A DNA stretch of 64,000 nucleotides. Origin: JANXQE01 sp035651635. GTDB taxonomy: Bacteria > Verrucomicrobiota > Verrucomicrobiia > Limisphaerales > UBA8199. The stretch is from the NCBI GenBank assembly GCA_035651635.1, contig DASRFK010000082.1, forward strand, positions 1-64,000, read 5' to 3'. The translations under genes and the position numbers were made by a program. This document shows, one piece after another, positions 17,486 to 25,751 of the stretch (within the stretch, counting starts at the first letter, position 1; each line of letters begins with the position of its first letter). The notes under the pieces were generated by a model. It ran no database searches. It was not told the DNA's origin and saw only the letters and a program-made list of their open reading frames with translations.

Positions 17486-18671
17486 AGTCCACGCTCAACA
17501 ATCCAAATTTTTTTGAGTAACCGAATTGCCATTCGAAGTTATCGAGCAAGGACCAGTAGTAAAAGCCGCGGATGTCAACCCCGCGGCTGAGCGCACGGTG
17601 CAGGGCTTTGAGGTTCTCCCGCAAATCGCGCGTGCGAAAGGCTTCGTCAGTCGAAGAGGAGCCGTGCTCGGTCAAATAGATGGGTAGCCGGCAGGTCGCG
17701 TACATCCGCAGCAAGGCTGATTCGAGCCCAGCCGGATGGCGCTCGAGCATATCGTCACATTCAATCCCCCGAGCGAACAGTTGCTCGCGCGAGAACCCAC
17801 ACGTCGGCAACAGCGGTTTGAAATGGTGAAAACGAATCCGGCCATAGTAGTTGACGCCTAGAAAAGTCGCCGCGCCTTGGGCAGGCCCGCCGACAAAGCT
17901 TTCGAGTACGAAATCATTAAATTGCGAGTGCACGCACGCGGCCATGGTTGCGTCCCAGGCTGAGTAACGTGAGTGCGCCTTGAAATAGGTCCAATTTTTG
18001 GAAAAACCCACCTCCACCGGCCCGAGCGTGCTGCCGGCTTCGCGGATCACCCGACAGACGCGCCGGTGCGCTTCACCCATATTCCGCACGACCGTGCGGA
18101 AGGCGCCCAACCGGCCCCTCGCCAGGGGAGGGAATTCGCCAATGACGTAGGCGCAGCAGCCGTAGGTGTCGGGCTCATTGAACGTGTTCCAAATCCGGAC
18201 GTGCCCGCGCAAGGCGGGCACAAGCTTGCCCACATAATCCACAAAAGCATCAATGGTTTGGCGGTTGGTCCAGCCGCCGATCGAATTGATCCAGGGTGGA
18301 TTGGAGAAATGATGCAGCACCACCATGGGAACGATTCCGGCGGCGTTGAGCCGATCCAGCTGGTCGATATACCGGGCTAGTTCGGCCTGGTTCAGCGGCC
18401 CGTACGCTCGCGATTGCAACCGCGACCATTCGATGCCGGTGCGATACGCATTCACTGCCAGTTGCCGCATCCATTCGATGTCCTCGACGTACCGGTGATA
18501 ACTGTCACACGCTATGCCGCAAGTGTTTCCGTCCCGTGCGACAAAGTCCGTCCACTCGTTGCTGATGTGACCTTCGATTTGGGTGGTGGAGGTCGCCGTG
18601 CCCCAAAGAAAACCTTCGGGAAATTTTAAAAATGTTCCGTTGAGTGCTCCGTTGAGTTGTTGCTGCTCCAT
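17313..18671 (-). CDS. Glycoside hydrolase family 1 (beta-glucosidase type)
   Basis: Retaining glycosidase with a TIM-barrel GH1 fold, 452 residues, without a signal peptide (cytoplasmic). Landmarks: FPEGFLWGTATSTTQIEG (about 17-34), LHHF (His121), the acid/base glutamate in FNEP (Glu166), the nucleophile in YLTEHG (Glu335) and FYYWSLLDNFEW (370-381). The usual TENG around the nucleophile is TEHG here, an Asn-to-His change next to the active site that may shift specificity. The last 30 or so residues are Pro/Ser-rich and lie in the stretch that overlaps the glycosyltransferase gene. The natural substrate is unknown. A glycolipid made by the neighbouring enzyme is one guess. Confidence 0.9.
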   Translation of the reverse strand: MEQQQLNGALNGTFLKFPEGFLWGTATSTTQIEGHISNEWTDFVARDGNTCGIACDSYHRYVEDIEWMRQLAVNAYRTGIEWSRLQSRAYGPLNQAELARYIDQLDRLNAAGIVPMVVLHHFSNPPWINSIGGWTNRQTIDAFVDYVGKLVPALRGHVRIWNTFNEPDTYGCCAYVIGEFPPLARGRLGAFRTVVRNMGEAHRRVCRVIREAGSTLGPVEVGFSKNWTYFKAHSRYSAWDATMAACVHSQFNDFVLESFVGGPAQGAATFLGVNYYGRIRFHHFKPLLPTCGFSREQLFARGIECDDMLERHPAGLESALLRMYATCRLPIYLTEHGSSSTDEAFRTRDLRENLKALHRALSRGVDIRGFYYWSLLDNFEWQFGYSKKFGLLSVDFNNDSRPRAWKPLAQVYRRICRENSLPANEETGASPPPSPESLGPNLPAQKSATPCA

Positions 18672-18796
18672 TACGTAAGTGGACTTTGAAAGGTCCTATT
18701 AAACTGAAAAGTAGCGCAAAGTAGCCAGAAAAATTCTCGGGGGCGGGACGAAGGAGGTCCATCTGAGCACTACCGCCCTTTGGCAGGGACATTTTG

Positions 18797-18908
18797 GTAG
18801 GGACATCGCGCTGCGATGTCCAGCGCGATGTCCCTGCCTCGGGACGTCCTCTTGCCTCCGTTCCGCCCGCTGGACGCGGGCGGGGACATCGCAGCGCGAT
18901 GTCCCTAC
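18797..18908. repeat. Perfect 25-bp inverted repeat, family D
   Basis: The arms at 18797-18821 and 18884-18908 are exact reverse complements (core GGGACATCGCGCTGCGATGTC) around a 62-nt centre that contains a third partial copy at 18822-18835. It fills the 288-bp gap between the GH1 gene start and the DUF72 gene end. No terminal repeats with a transposase gene are present, so it looks like a non-autonomous or REP-like element. Confidence 0.8.
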
Positions 18909-18959
18909 CCGTATAGGGCGGAACCGAACCAGAGCAACTGCACCCTAGTTTCATTCGAT

Positions 18960-19709
18960 TCACGGAGCACTGGGGTGCTCGGCGTGATCGATCATTTGCA
19001 TAAAGGTCCGGGCGTTGGCCGGAGCACGCGCATGAACGTCATTGTTGAAGTAAACGAACGCGCGCTTGCAGAGTTTTATCTGCCGGCGAACATGCTCGGC
19101 CCACGGCTCGAGTTCCGGCACGGTGTAATCGTGCGCCGCCCCGGCGTCCAGTCCATGAAACCGGACATATACCACCTCCGAGGTTACGGTCAGGTCCATG
19201 GGCATGCCCCGCGAACTCACCGAAACATGCGCGATCCGATGGCGCCTGAGCAAAGCGAAGACGTCAGTACTGAGCCAGGAAGGGTGCCGAAATTCCACGG
19301 CGTAATCGTAGGACTTCGGCAGTTGCTTCAGGAAGGACTCCAGGCGGGGAAGATCTTTGCCGAGAAAGGGTGGGAGCTGCCAAAGGACGATGCCAATGCG
19401 CCGTTGGAGCGGGCGCAAACAGCGAAAAAACTCCTGCAAGGCGTCCTTTGGATTGAGCAACTTTTTCATATGGGTGATGAAGCGGCTGCCCTTAATCGCA
19501 AAGAGGAAACCCGCGGGGGTTTGATCGCGCCACCGCTCCACCATTTTCAGTGTGGGCAGGCGATAGAACGTGAGATTTATCTCAACCGTAGGGAACTGAG
19601 TCGCATAGAACTCGAAGTGGCGGGTTTTGGGCAGGCGCTCCGGGTAAAACGCCTTTTCCCAGCTGGTGTAGGACCATCCGCTGGTCCCGATATACGCGCG
19701 CCCAATCAA
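18960..19709 (-). CDS. DUF72 (YecE-like) TIM-barrel protein
   Basis: 249 residues. N-terminal IGTSGWSYTSWEKAFYPE, middle VEINLTFYRLP and VEFRHPSW, then YVRFHG and YFNND are the conserved blocks of the DUF72 family, which has a TIM barrel and no settled function. No ATG or GTG precedes the conserved start closely. A TTG at 19709 with AGAAGG about 7 nt upstream fits the family's usual N-terminus. The open frame continues upstream only as antisense reading of the PQQ gene. It follows that gene by 49 nt on the same strand, so the two may be co-transcribed. Confidence 0.82.
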   Translation of the reverse strand: MIGRAYIGTSGWSYTSWEKAFYPERLPKTRHFEFYATQFPTVEINLTFYRLPTLKMVERWRDQTPAGFLFAIKGSRFITHMKKLLNPKDALQEFFRCLRPLQRRIGIVLWQLPPFLGKDLPRLESFLKQLPKSYDYAVEFRHPSWLSTDVFALLRRHRIAHVSVSSRGMPMDLTVTSEVVYVRFHGLDAGAAHDYTVPELEPWAEHVRRQIKLCKRAFVYFNNDVHARAPANARTFMQMIDHAEHPSAP

Positions 19710-19758
19710 AAAGTCCCTTCTGCCAACCCGGCCGCTTGCCCGGTCGCCGCCTCTCGGT

Positions 19759-21105
19759 TTATGGCTTTTTCGCCAGGTTCGCGCAGACAATTTCGTTGTC
19801 GTTACGGGCGTAAACGCAGCGATTGGCAAAAGCCGGATGCGACCAGACGACGGGCCGGCCTGGATCCTTGTTAGCCGGGGCCAACAAATGCGCCCGGCTG
19901 ATCTCCTGGTAACCTTTCGGGCTGAGGTTGGCAATAATGAGATCTCCTCCCTCGTTAAAAAGGAAGAACCGAGTGCCATTCTTGACGATGAAGGCGTTGG
20001 CCCAGCGCACAGGCTCGCCGGCGGTGGTTGCTTGAAAGGTTTCCCACACGCGTTCACCGGTTTGAGCATTCAAACAGCGCAACTGGCCGTAACTGCACAC
20101 GCCGTAAATGTAACCGCTCTCAAGGAAAGGAGTGCACAGGATCGAATTCAGGTGAGTGGTATCCTTCTCATTTACTTTCCCGCTCTGCCAGGTAACTGTC
20201 GCGGCCGGTGTCGTGTTATCAAGCCGCAACATCAGCGACCCATTGTAAAATGAAGTAAAGAAAAGCCACTCGCCCATCTTCCGCGGCGTCGAGACCGTCA
20301 GCCCGGAGCGCGATTTGAATGGCACCGACCAATACTCCCGACCCGATTCCGGGTCCACTGAGTTGACCCCTTCCGGCTGCCAGAGGATGAGTTGCTCTTT
20401 GCCTCCGGCCTTGCAAAGGATCGGTGAGCTGTACCCGGGTTCTTCAGTGCTGATCGCCCGCCAGAGTTCTTTGCCCGTATTCCGCTCAAAAGCGACCAAA
20501 GTGCTGCCGGGGCCGGCCGCCAGGCAGATCAATTTGTTGCCTGCCAGCAGCGGATGGCCGGCAAAACCCCACATTGGGGTTTTGATACCGAAATCTTTCT
20601 TAAATTCATGGGACCACAAAGGTTTGCCGCTCTCGGCATCGAGGCAAAACAGATTGCCTTCCGCGCCTAACGTGAAGACTTTGCCATCGCTGACGAGCGG
20701 GGCGACACGGGGTCCGGCGGGGTAGCTCACCGTGTAAACGCAATCGTATTGATGCTGCCAGAGGATCTTTCCGTCCATTTCATTCAGGCAAAGCACGCGC
20801 TCGCCGCCAGTGATCGAGCCGCGCTGAAACGGATCGGATGGATTGCTTGAATCCTTGGCCATAATGCGGTCCATCACATAGACGCGACCTTTGGCAACGA
20901 CCGGCCCGGCGTAGCCGGAATTAATTTTCGTGCGCCAGCGGATCGGAGGTCCACCGGCGGGAAACTCTTCGACGATCCCGGTTTCGGTCCAGACCGAATC
21001 GCAGTTAGCTCCCAGCCATTGGGGCCAATCAGTGCCGCGCGCAGTGGCGTTGGCAAAAATCAAGGCCAAGAGAATGGCTGCTTTCCCAATAACACGTGGA
21101 TGCAT
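19759..21105 (-). CDS. Exported PQQ-type beta-propeller protein
   Basis: 448 residues with a signal peptide (MHPRVIGKAAILLALIFANATA). The mature part starts DWPQWLGANCDSVW, the typical opening of planctomycete/verrucomicrobial outer-membrane-assembly/PQQ-like propellers. Repeats of the form KGRVYVMD, CLNEMDGKILWQH, CLDAESGKPLWSH, FERNTGKELWR and CLNAQTGERVWE mark the blades. There are no PQQ-ligand features to prove quinoprotein activity, so it is more likely a scaffold or sugar-binding propeller. A second, related copy is at 39889-41250. The role is not known. Confidence 0.85.
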   Translation of the reverse strand: MHPRVIGKAAILLALIFANATARGTDWPQWLGANCDSVWTETGIVEEFPAGGPPIRWRTKINSGYAGPVVAKGRVYVMDRIMAKDSSNPSDPFQRGSITGGERVLCLNEMDGKILWQHQYDCVYTVSYPAGPRVAPLVSDGKVFTLGAEGNLFCLDAESGKPLWSHEFKKDFGIKTPMWGFAGHPLLAGNKLICLAAGPGSTLVAFERNTGKELWRAISTEEPGYSSPILCKAGGKEQLILWQPEGVNSVDPESGREYWSVPFKSRSGLTVSTPRKMGEWLFFTSFYNGSLMLRLDNTTPAATVTWQSGKVNEKDTTHLNSILCTPFLESGYIYGVCSYGQLRCLNAQTGERVWETFQATTAGEPVRWANAFIVKNGTRFFLFNEGGDLIIANLSPKGYQEISRAHLLAPANKDPGRPVVWSHPAFANRCVYARNDNEIVCANLAKKP

Positions 21106-21183
21106 GGACCGAACGCTACCATAAAGGGTTCCGATTGGCGACCTCGGTGTCTAATGGATCTAATGGAGACAATCAGCCAGGGT

Positions 21184-21300
21184 TTCCCCCGCAGATTCGG
21201 GGCAACCTCAGATTCGAATTTACGGTTTGCCATTTGCCATTTGGGGGCCCGGAGGAAGTTCCGCCTTCGCGGAAGATTTCCCCGCAGATTCGGGGCAACC
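21184..21300. repeat. Two direct copies of a 23-bp repeat upstream of purB
   Basis: TTCCCCGCAGATTCGGGGCA-type copies end at 21207 and 21300, about 93 bp apart, each containing a small CCCCGCAGATTCGGGG hairpin. The segment between holds a GCCATTTGCCATTTG repeat and TTCCGCCTTCG, a motif also seen near 53810 and 59905. The 285-bp gap carries no gene. Only two copies are present, so this is not CRISPR. Confidence 0.65.
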
Positions 21301-21390
21301 GCAGATGGCGAGAACTGCGCCACGTCGCCGGTGCGGCCGAGCTTAACCCCATTCTCGACACCGGCGGCGCCCGTTCTTACAGTTCTTTGC

Positions 21391-22713
21391 ATGATTCAAC
21401 GTTACTCCCGCGCGGAAATGCGGGAAATCTGGACGGACCAACGCAAACTCGAGATCTGGCTGCAGATAGAATTATTGGCCAGCGAGGCTTTGGCCAAGGA
21501 AGGACTGGTCCCCGAACAGGACCTGGCCCAGATGAAATCGCGCGCGGCTTTCAGCCTCGAACGCTGCAAGGAACTGGAAAGGACGCTGAATCACGACGTG
21601 ATTGCCTTCACGACGAACGTGGCCGAGAACATCGGAGACCCAGCCAGCCGTTGGTTGCACTTCGGGCTCACCAGCAGCGATGTCATCGACACAGCGTTCG
21701 CGGTTCAGATGGTCCAATCGGCTGATATTCTCGTCCGTGACGTTGAGGCGCTCCGCAAAGTCATTGCCGCAAAGGCCAGGCAGCACCAGTTCACCCCGAT
21801 GATTGGCCGCAGTCACGGTATCCACGCCGAACCCACCACCTTCGGGCTGAAGCTGGCTCTGATGTACGACGAATTCGGCCGCGCTCAGAACCGGTTGGCG
21901 GCGGCGCGAGAAACCGTGGCCGTTGGAAAGCTCTCCGGGGCCGTTGGCACCAGCGCGCACTTGTCCCCAAAGATTGAGGCCTCCGTGTGCAAAAAACTCG
22001 GTCTCCGCCCGGCGCCGATCGCCACGCAGGTGGTGCCACGCGATTTGCACGCGGAGTTCATCGGTGTTCTCGCCCTGGTCGGAGCAAGCATCGAGCGTTG
22101 GGCCACAGAATTCCGCCACCTTCAGCGCACCGAGGTCCTCGAAGCGGAGGAATTCTTCGCCAAAGGGCAAAAGGGCTCCAGCGCCATGCCTCATAAACGA
22201 AATCCCATCACCGCCGAGCGCTTGACCGGACTGGCTCGGGTTTTGCGCGGCAACACCGTCGCCGCGCAGGAAAACGTGGCGCTCTGGCACGAGCGCGATA
22301 TCAGCCACAGCTCGGTCGAACGGATTATCTTCCCGGACTCCTGCACGCTGCTGGACTACATGCTGGTTACCCTGACCAAACTGGTCGAGGGATTGGTCGT
22401 GTACCCCGAGAACATGAAGCGTAACTTAAAGCTCTCGCTCGGCATGTGGAATTCCCAAACCGTCCTGCTGGCGTTAATCAAAAAGGGCCTGACCCGCGAG
22501 CAGGCTTACGAGCTGGTTCAACGCAACGCGATGCAGACCTGGGCCGTCAAGCACGCCGGCCGGGAAGACGCCGATTTTGTGGAACAGCTCAAAAGCGACC
22601 CCGAAGTGGCGCGCCATTTCAAGAAAGGCGAGCTGGAAGCTTTGTGCTCGCTCGATTTCCATTTTAAGGAGGTAAAGAACCGCTTCAAAAAGCTGGGGTT
22701 GGCGCGCGGGTAA
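21391..22713 (+). CDS. purB: Adenylosuccinate lyase
   Basis: Cytoplasmic purine-biosynthesis enzyme: cleaves SAICAR to AICAR and adenylosuccinate to AMP, releasing fumarate. 440 residues, normal length. Fumarase/aspartase-superfamily signatures: LTSSDVIDTA, the histidine block GRSHGIHAEPTTFG (about 139-152) and the mobile signature loop GSSAMPHKRNP (262-272). The ATG at 21391 starts on MIQRYSRAEMREIW, the usual N-terminus of this subfamily; upstream in-frame sequence is repeat DNA. Apparently monocistronic here. Confidence 0.96.
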   Translation: MIQRYSRAEMREIWTDQRKLEIWLQIELLASEALAKEGLVPEQDLAQMKSRAAFSLERCKELERTLNHDVIAFTTNVAENIGDPASRWLHFGLTSSDVIDTAFAVQMVQSADILVRDVEALRKVIAAKARQHQFTPMIGRSHGIHAEPTTFGLKLALMYDEFGRAQNRLAAARETVAVGKLSGAVGTSAHLSPKIEASVCKKLGLRPAPIATQVVPRDLHAEFIGVLALVGASIERWATEFRHLQRTEVLEAEEFFAKGQKGSSAMPHKRNPITAERLTGLARVLRGNTVAAQENVALWHERDISHSSVERIIFPDSCTLLDYMLVTLTKLVEGLVVYPENMKRNLKLSLGMWNSQTVLLALIKKGLTREQAYELVQRNAMQTWAVKHAGREDADFVEQLKSDPEVARHFKKGELEALCSLDFHFKEVKNRFKKLGLARG

Positions 22714-22760
22714 AGGACAGCCGTCGCGGTCCACGGCGCCTCCAAGGCGCGGACCAAACT

Positions 22761-24116
22761 TCACTCGATCGAGTCGTGCAAGTGATGCAGCAGGTCGAGT
22801 GTTTGGTCCACCAGCGCTTCGGCCGCGCCAGGACCAAACCGGCTGCTTTGGACTTCGTACCCGCCTTCAGGATAGCTTTCGGTCGTGGGCAGGTAGCCCG
22901 CCGCGCCGTTGCAGTGCGTCAAAATAAACGTGTGCCGAAAGGGCGAGCCTTTCTTTACCGCCACGCCAATCTCATTAAAAACTTCTCCACCCCAACCGAC
23001 AAACGCGATGTCGCCGAGCGCTGCCGCCGTAATATTCCACTGCGAGGTTGAGTTGGTGAGGGTCGGCGAAGCCATAGACGGTTTGCCCGGCAGGGCAACG
23101 GTTTTCAACAACGCGCGGATGTGGGTGTTGGTGAGAATCGTCTGAGGTCCTTCAAGAACGCGGGCCACTTCCTCGCCGAGCATGGTTCCCATCAGCGCCG
23201 GCTCGGGGATCCAACCGTTGTTGGTGCGAAAATCCGGCAGGACCCGCACCCAGGGATCGATGTTGCCGGACGGCCCGGCAAAACCGGGCGTGACGACCGG
23301 GCCGCCATAATACTTTTCGAGGAATTGCTCGGCCAACCCGTGAATATCGCCGCTGATCAGATAGTTTTTTGGTCCGAGCGATGTGCTGTGGGTTTGGTAC
23401 ACAAACAGAGCGCCGGTGAGGTTCTCGCGCTCGGAGCCGAACAGCTTGAGCACCTGGACTTCGCGATCCGTTATTTTCGATGGATTGCGCCCGAGAACAA
23501 TTCGTGAGTTAGTCGCGCTATCCTGAACCAGCTCCCGCCGATTGACTCCGACGGGAGAGGATCCGAAGCACACCGCGGCGCGAACAGGTTCGAGGTGCGT
23601 CAAAGCGGCGCGAACGGCTTCGACGAGTTTGTTTTGAAGTTGTTTGGTGTAACGCGCGTTGGGCGCACCACCTTTCTCGGCATCCAGATTAAGGATGGGC
23701 GCGCTGTGGGTGTGAATCGCGCACAAGAACAACTCCTCAGGCTTAATGTCGCAGGCATCCAAAATGGCCCGACGCAACGGCTCGGCGGTGTCGTTGTAAA
23801 ATCCAAGGTTGTCCAGCGAGACGAAAGCCAGGTGCCGACCTTCGTTCGCGAGCACCAGCGCGCGAGCCCCGAGCGGATCATGAATACCTTGGGAAAAGTC
23901 TTTGCGGCTTTCGTACCCGCCCATTTTCACCGGCTCAGTGGGCGTGATGTCGATCTTGCTCAAACCAGCGCGCAGGTTCTGAGCATGACCGGGCTCCGCC
24001 ACGGATAAGGTTGTAAGCCAAGCAATGCACCCGAGCACAAGCCGGCCAAACCCGCGCGGAAAACGAGGGATGCAACCAGCAAAGGCGGGCGGCCGGACCG
24101 ATCTTTTAACGCGCAT
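22761..24116 (-). CDS. Neutral/alkaline ceramidase-like exported hydrolase
   Basis: 451 residues. The start at 24116 precedes a hydrophobic leader (GRLVLGCIAWLTTLSVAEPGHAQ), so the protein is exported; the first 20 residues are unusually basic for a signal peptide. The catalytic domain follows: AGLSKIDITPTEPVKMGGY is the typical start of the neutral/alkaline non-lysosomal ceramidase family. CAIHTHSAP and YQTHSTS carry candidate zinc ligands, and AGPSGNIDPW matches the nucleophile-region block. The C-terminal Ig-like domain of true ceramidases is absent, so an amide hydrolase of uncertain substrate is the safer name. Divergent from the MFS gene. Confidence 0.8.
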   Translation of the reverse strand: MRVKRSVRPPAFAGCIPRFPRGFGRLVLGCIAWLTTLSVAEPGHAQNLRAGLSKIDITPTEPVKMGGYESRKDFSQGIHDPLGARALVLANEGRHLAFVSLDNLGFYNDTAEPLRRAILDACDIKPEELFLCAIHTHSAPILNLDAEKGGAPNARYTKQLQNKLVEAVRAALTHLEPVRAAVCFGSSPVGVNRRELVQDSATNSRIVLGRNPSKITDREVQVLKLFGSERENLTGALFVYQTHSTSLGPKNYLISGDIHGLAEQFLEKYYGGPVVTPGFAGPSGNIDPWVRVLPDFRTNNGWIPEPALMGTMLGEEVARVLEGPQTILTNTHIRALLKTVALPGKPSMASPTLTNSTSQWNITAAALGDIAFVGWGGEVFNEIGVAVKKGSPFRHTFILTHCNGAAGYLPTTESYPEGGYEVQSSRFGPGAAEALVDQTLDLLHHLHDSIE

Positions 24117-24237
24117 ATTCGAGGATACCTTGGCTATGAGCAAAATGACAACTGCGTGGTTTGGGTCGCCACCCAGGAGCGTCGCTGTTCCCAGAAAACG
24201 TAGCGCGGAAGAAATTTCGGGCGGAAACGCGGCTGGA

Positions 24238-25473
24238 ATGCAAACATATTTGAAAATGAACACCGATCTCGCAGATCCCAAAAGCCCGAGGAGCGGACTG
24301 CGCTGGCTCAACCGCACCGTCATCGGCATTGGCCTGGCATCGCTGTTTAGCGACTGGTCCCACGAGACGGCTACCGCGGTGATGCCCGCATTTCTGGCGA
24401 CCATGGGAGCGGCGGCAGTTTGGCTGGGGCTGATCGAAGGTGTTTCAGACGGCCTTTCGAGTTTTGCCAAGATGGCCTCAGGCTACTACACGGATGGCCT
24501 GCAACGGCGCAAACCGATCGCGGTCATTGGTTACCTGATGACCGCACTGGGGACCGCGGCGTTCGGGTTGGCCAGCGCTGCGTGGCAGGTGCTGCTGGCC
24601 CGGGCTTTTGCCTGGCTCGGTCGCGGTGTGCGCACGCCGGTCCGCAAGGCGTTATTGGCAGCGGCCGTTACGCCCCAAACGTACGGCCGAGCCTTTGGAT
24701 TCGAGCGGATGATGGATACACTCGGGGCTATTGTCGGGCCATCCACCGCGTTTGTTTTGCTTCAAGCGCTGCATCACCGGTACCGGCCTCTCTTCGGTCT
24801 GACCCTGATTCCCAGTCTGATCGCGGCTGGGCTCATCCTGTTTTTAGTGAAAGAAACCGAGCGCAAACCGGTGGCCCACGTTTCTTTCGGCGAACGGTTA
24901 CGGTCCTTGCCGGCGGCTTATCGCAGATTCGTATTTGCGGTAGGCCTGTTCGGGCTTGGGGCATTTGCCCATACGCTGTTGATCCTTTTGGCAACCCAGC
25001 GCCTGACGCCCTCGCTAGGCGCGACCAAGGCTGCCAGTGCGGCCGTTGGGCTCTATGTGTTGCATAATATCTTCTACGCTTCATTCGCGTTCCTGGGCGG
25101 TTGGTTGGGGGACCGCTTGTCGAAGAAATGGCTCCTTTGTTGCGGGTACGTGCTGGCCGCGGCGATGTCGTTTTGCATCATTGCCCTACCAGCGAGTCTG
25201 TGGAGTTTCGTCCTGATTTTTGTCCTGGGCGGAACCAATGTGGCGCTCGAAGAGACCTTGGAAGATTCGCTTTGCGCTCAATTGGTCAACCCACCGCAGC
25301 ACGGAATGGCCTTCGGCGTTTTAGCAACGGTCAATGGCGTTGGTGACTTTTGCTCGAGCCTGGTCGTGGGAGTGCTATGGACGACCGCAGGGATCCCCGC
25401 AGCCTTCAGCTACAGCCTGGCTCTCGCTTTGCTCGGAGCGGTCTTGGTTGCCACCATTCGCACGTCAAATTGA
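24238..25473 (+). CDS. Major facilitator superfamily transporter
   Basis: Inner-membrane secondary transporter, 411 residues with about eleven to twelve hydrophobic segments. The loop DGLSSFAKMASGYYTDGLQRRKP between helices 2 and 3 is the MFS motif A region, and a second such loop is GGWLGDRLSKKW. It resembles drug/proton antiporters of the subfamily with an SHETATAVMPAFL first helix. The start is at 24238 or 24256 (second ATG six codons on); upstream in-frame sequence is antisense to the ceramidase-like leader. The substrate cannot be told. Confidence 0.88.
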   Translation: MQTYLKMNTDLADPKSPRSGLRWLNRTVIGIGLASLFSDWSHETATAVMPAFLATMGAAAVWLGLIEGVSDGLSSFAKMASGYYTDGLQRRKPIAVIGYLMTALGTAAFGLASAAWQVLLARAFAWLGRGVRTPVRKALLAAAVTPQTYGRAFGFERMMDTLGAIVGPSTAFVLLQALHHRYRPLFGLTLIPSLIAAGLILFLVKETERKPVAHVSFGERLRSLPAAYRRFVFAVGLFGLGAFAHTLLILLATQRLTPSLGATKAASAAVGLYVLHNIFYASFAFLGGWLGDRLSKKWLLCCGYVLAAAMSFCIIALPASLWSFVLIFVLGGTNVALEETLEDSLCAQLVNPPQHGMAFGVLATVNGVGDFCSSLVVGVLWTTAGIPAAFSYSLALALLGAVLVATIRTSN

Positions 25474-25525
25474 GGCGGCGGTAGACTATCCGTCCTGACC
25501 GACCAAGCCGGGTGCCAATTTCAAG

Positions 25526-25750
25526 CTAAAACCTGATGGCCTCATTCATCTGGCCGCACTGCGAGCAACGGGACCGGTCCACGTCAGGATCGTCCGTGTA
25601 AACGTAGCCGCAACGGCCGCAACGGAAGATTCGATCTTCGCTGGCAGTTGGCTCAAACCGGCGCCGCCGCAGTTCGGCATAGACGGCGACTCCGGTCAGG
25701 GCGCCGAGCAACACCATGACGTACGTTAAAATGAGTCCAGCGTCTGACAT
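25526..25750 (-). CDS. Small membrane protein with zinc ribbon
   Basis: 74 residues: one N-terminal transmembrane helix (LILTYVMVLLGALTGVAVY) followed by a cytoplasmic CxxC-x17-CxxC ribbon (CGRCGYVYTDD ... CSQCGQ). It starts 1 nt after the stop codon of the TonB-like gene, so it is the last gene of the ExbB-ExbD-TonB operon. I do not know a described partner role. Zinc binding and membrane anchoring suggest an accessory or regulatory subunit. Confidence 0.75.
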   Translation of the reverse strand: MSDAGLILTYVMVLLGALTGVAVYAELRRRRFEPTASEDRIFRCGRCGYVYTDDPDVDRSRCSQCGQMNEAIRF

Positions 25751-25751
25751 G

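Noticed and set aside
18816..19874. 352-codon plus-strand frame over the family D repeat and DUF72
   Set aside because: It reads through repeat DNA and the antisense strand of DUF72, with no motif.
19710..20069. 120-residue N-terminal extension of the DUF72 protein
   Set aside because: The sequence is an out-of-frame reading of the PQQ propeller gene and does not resemble DUF72 proteins.
21184..21300. Possible CRISPR-like repeats
   Set aside because: Only two copies, the spacer is not of standard length, and no cas genes lie in the window.
21472..22308. 278-codon minus-strand frame inside purB
   Set aside because: Antisense shadow of a well-conserved enzyme.
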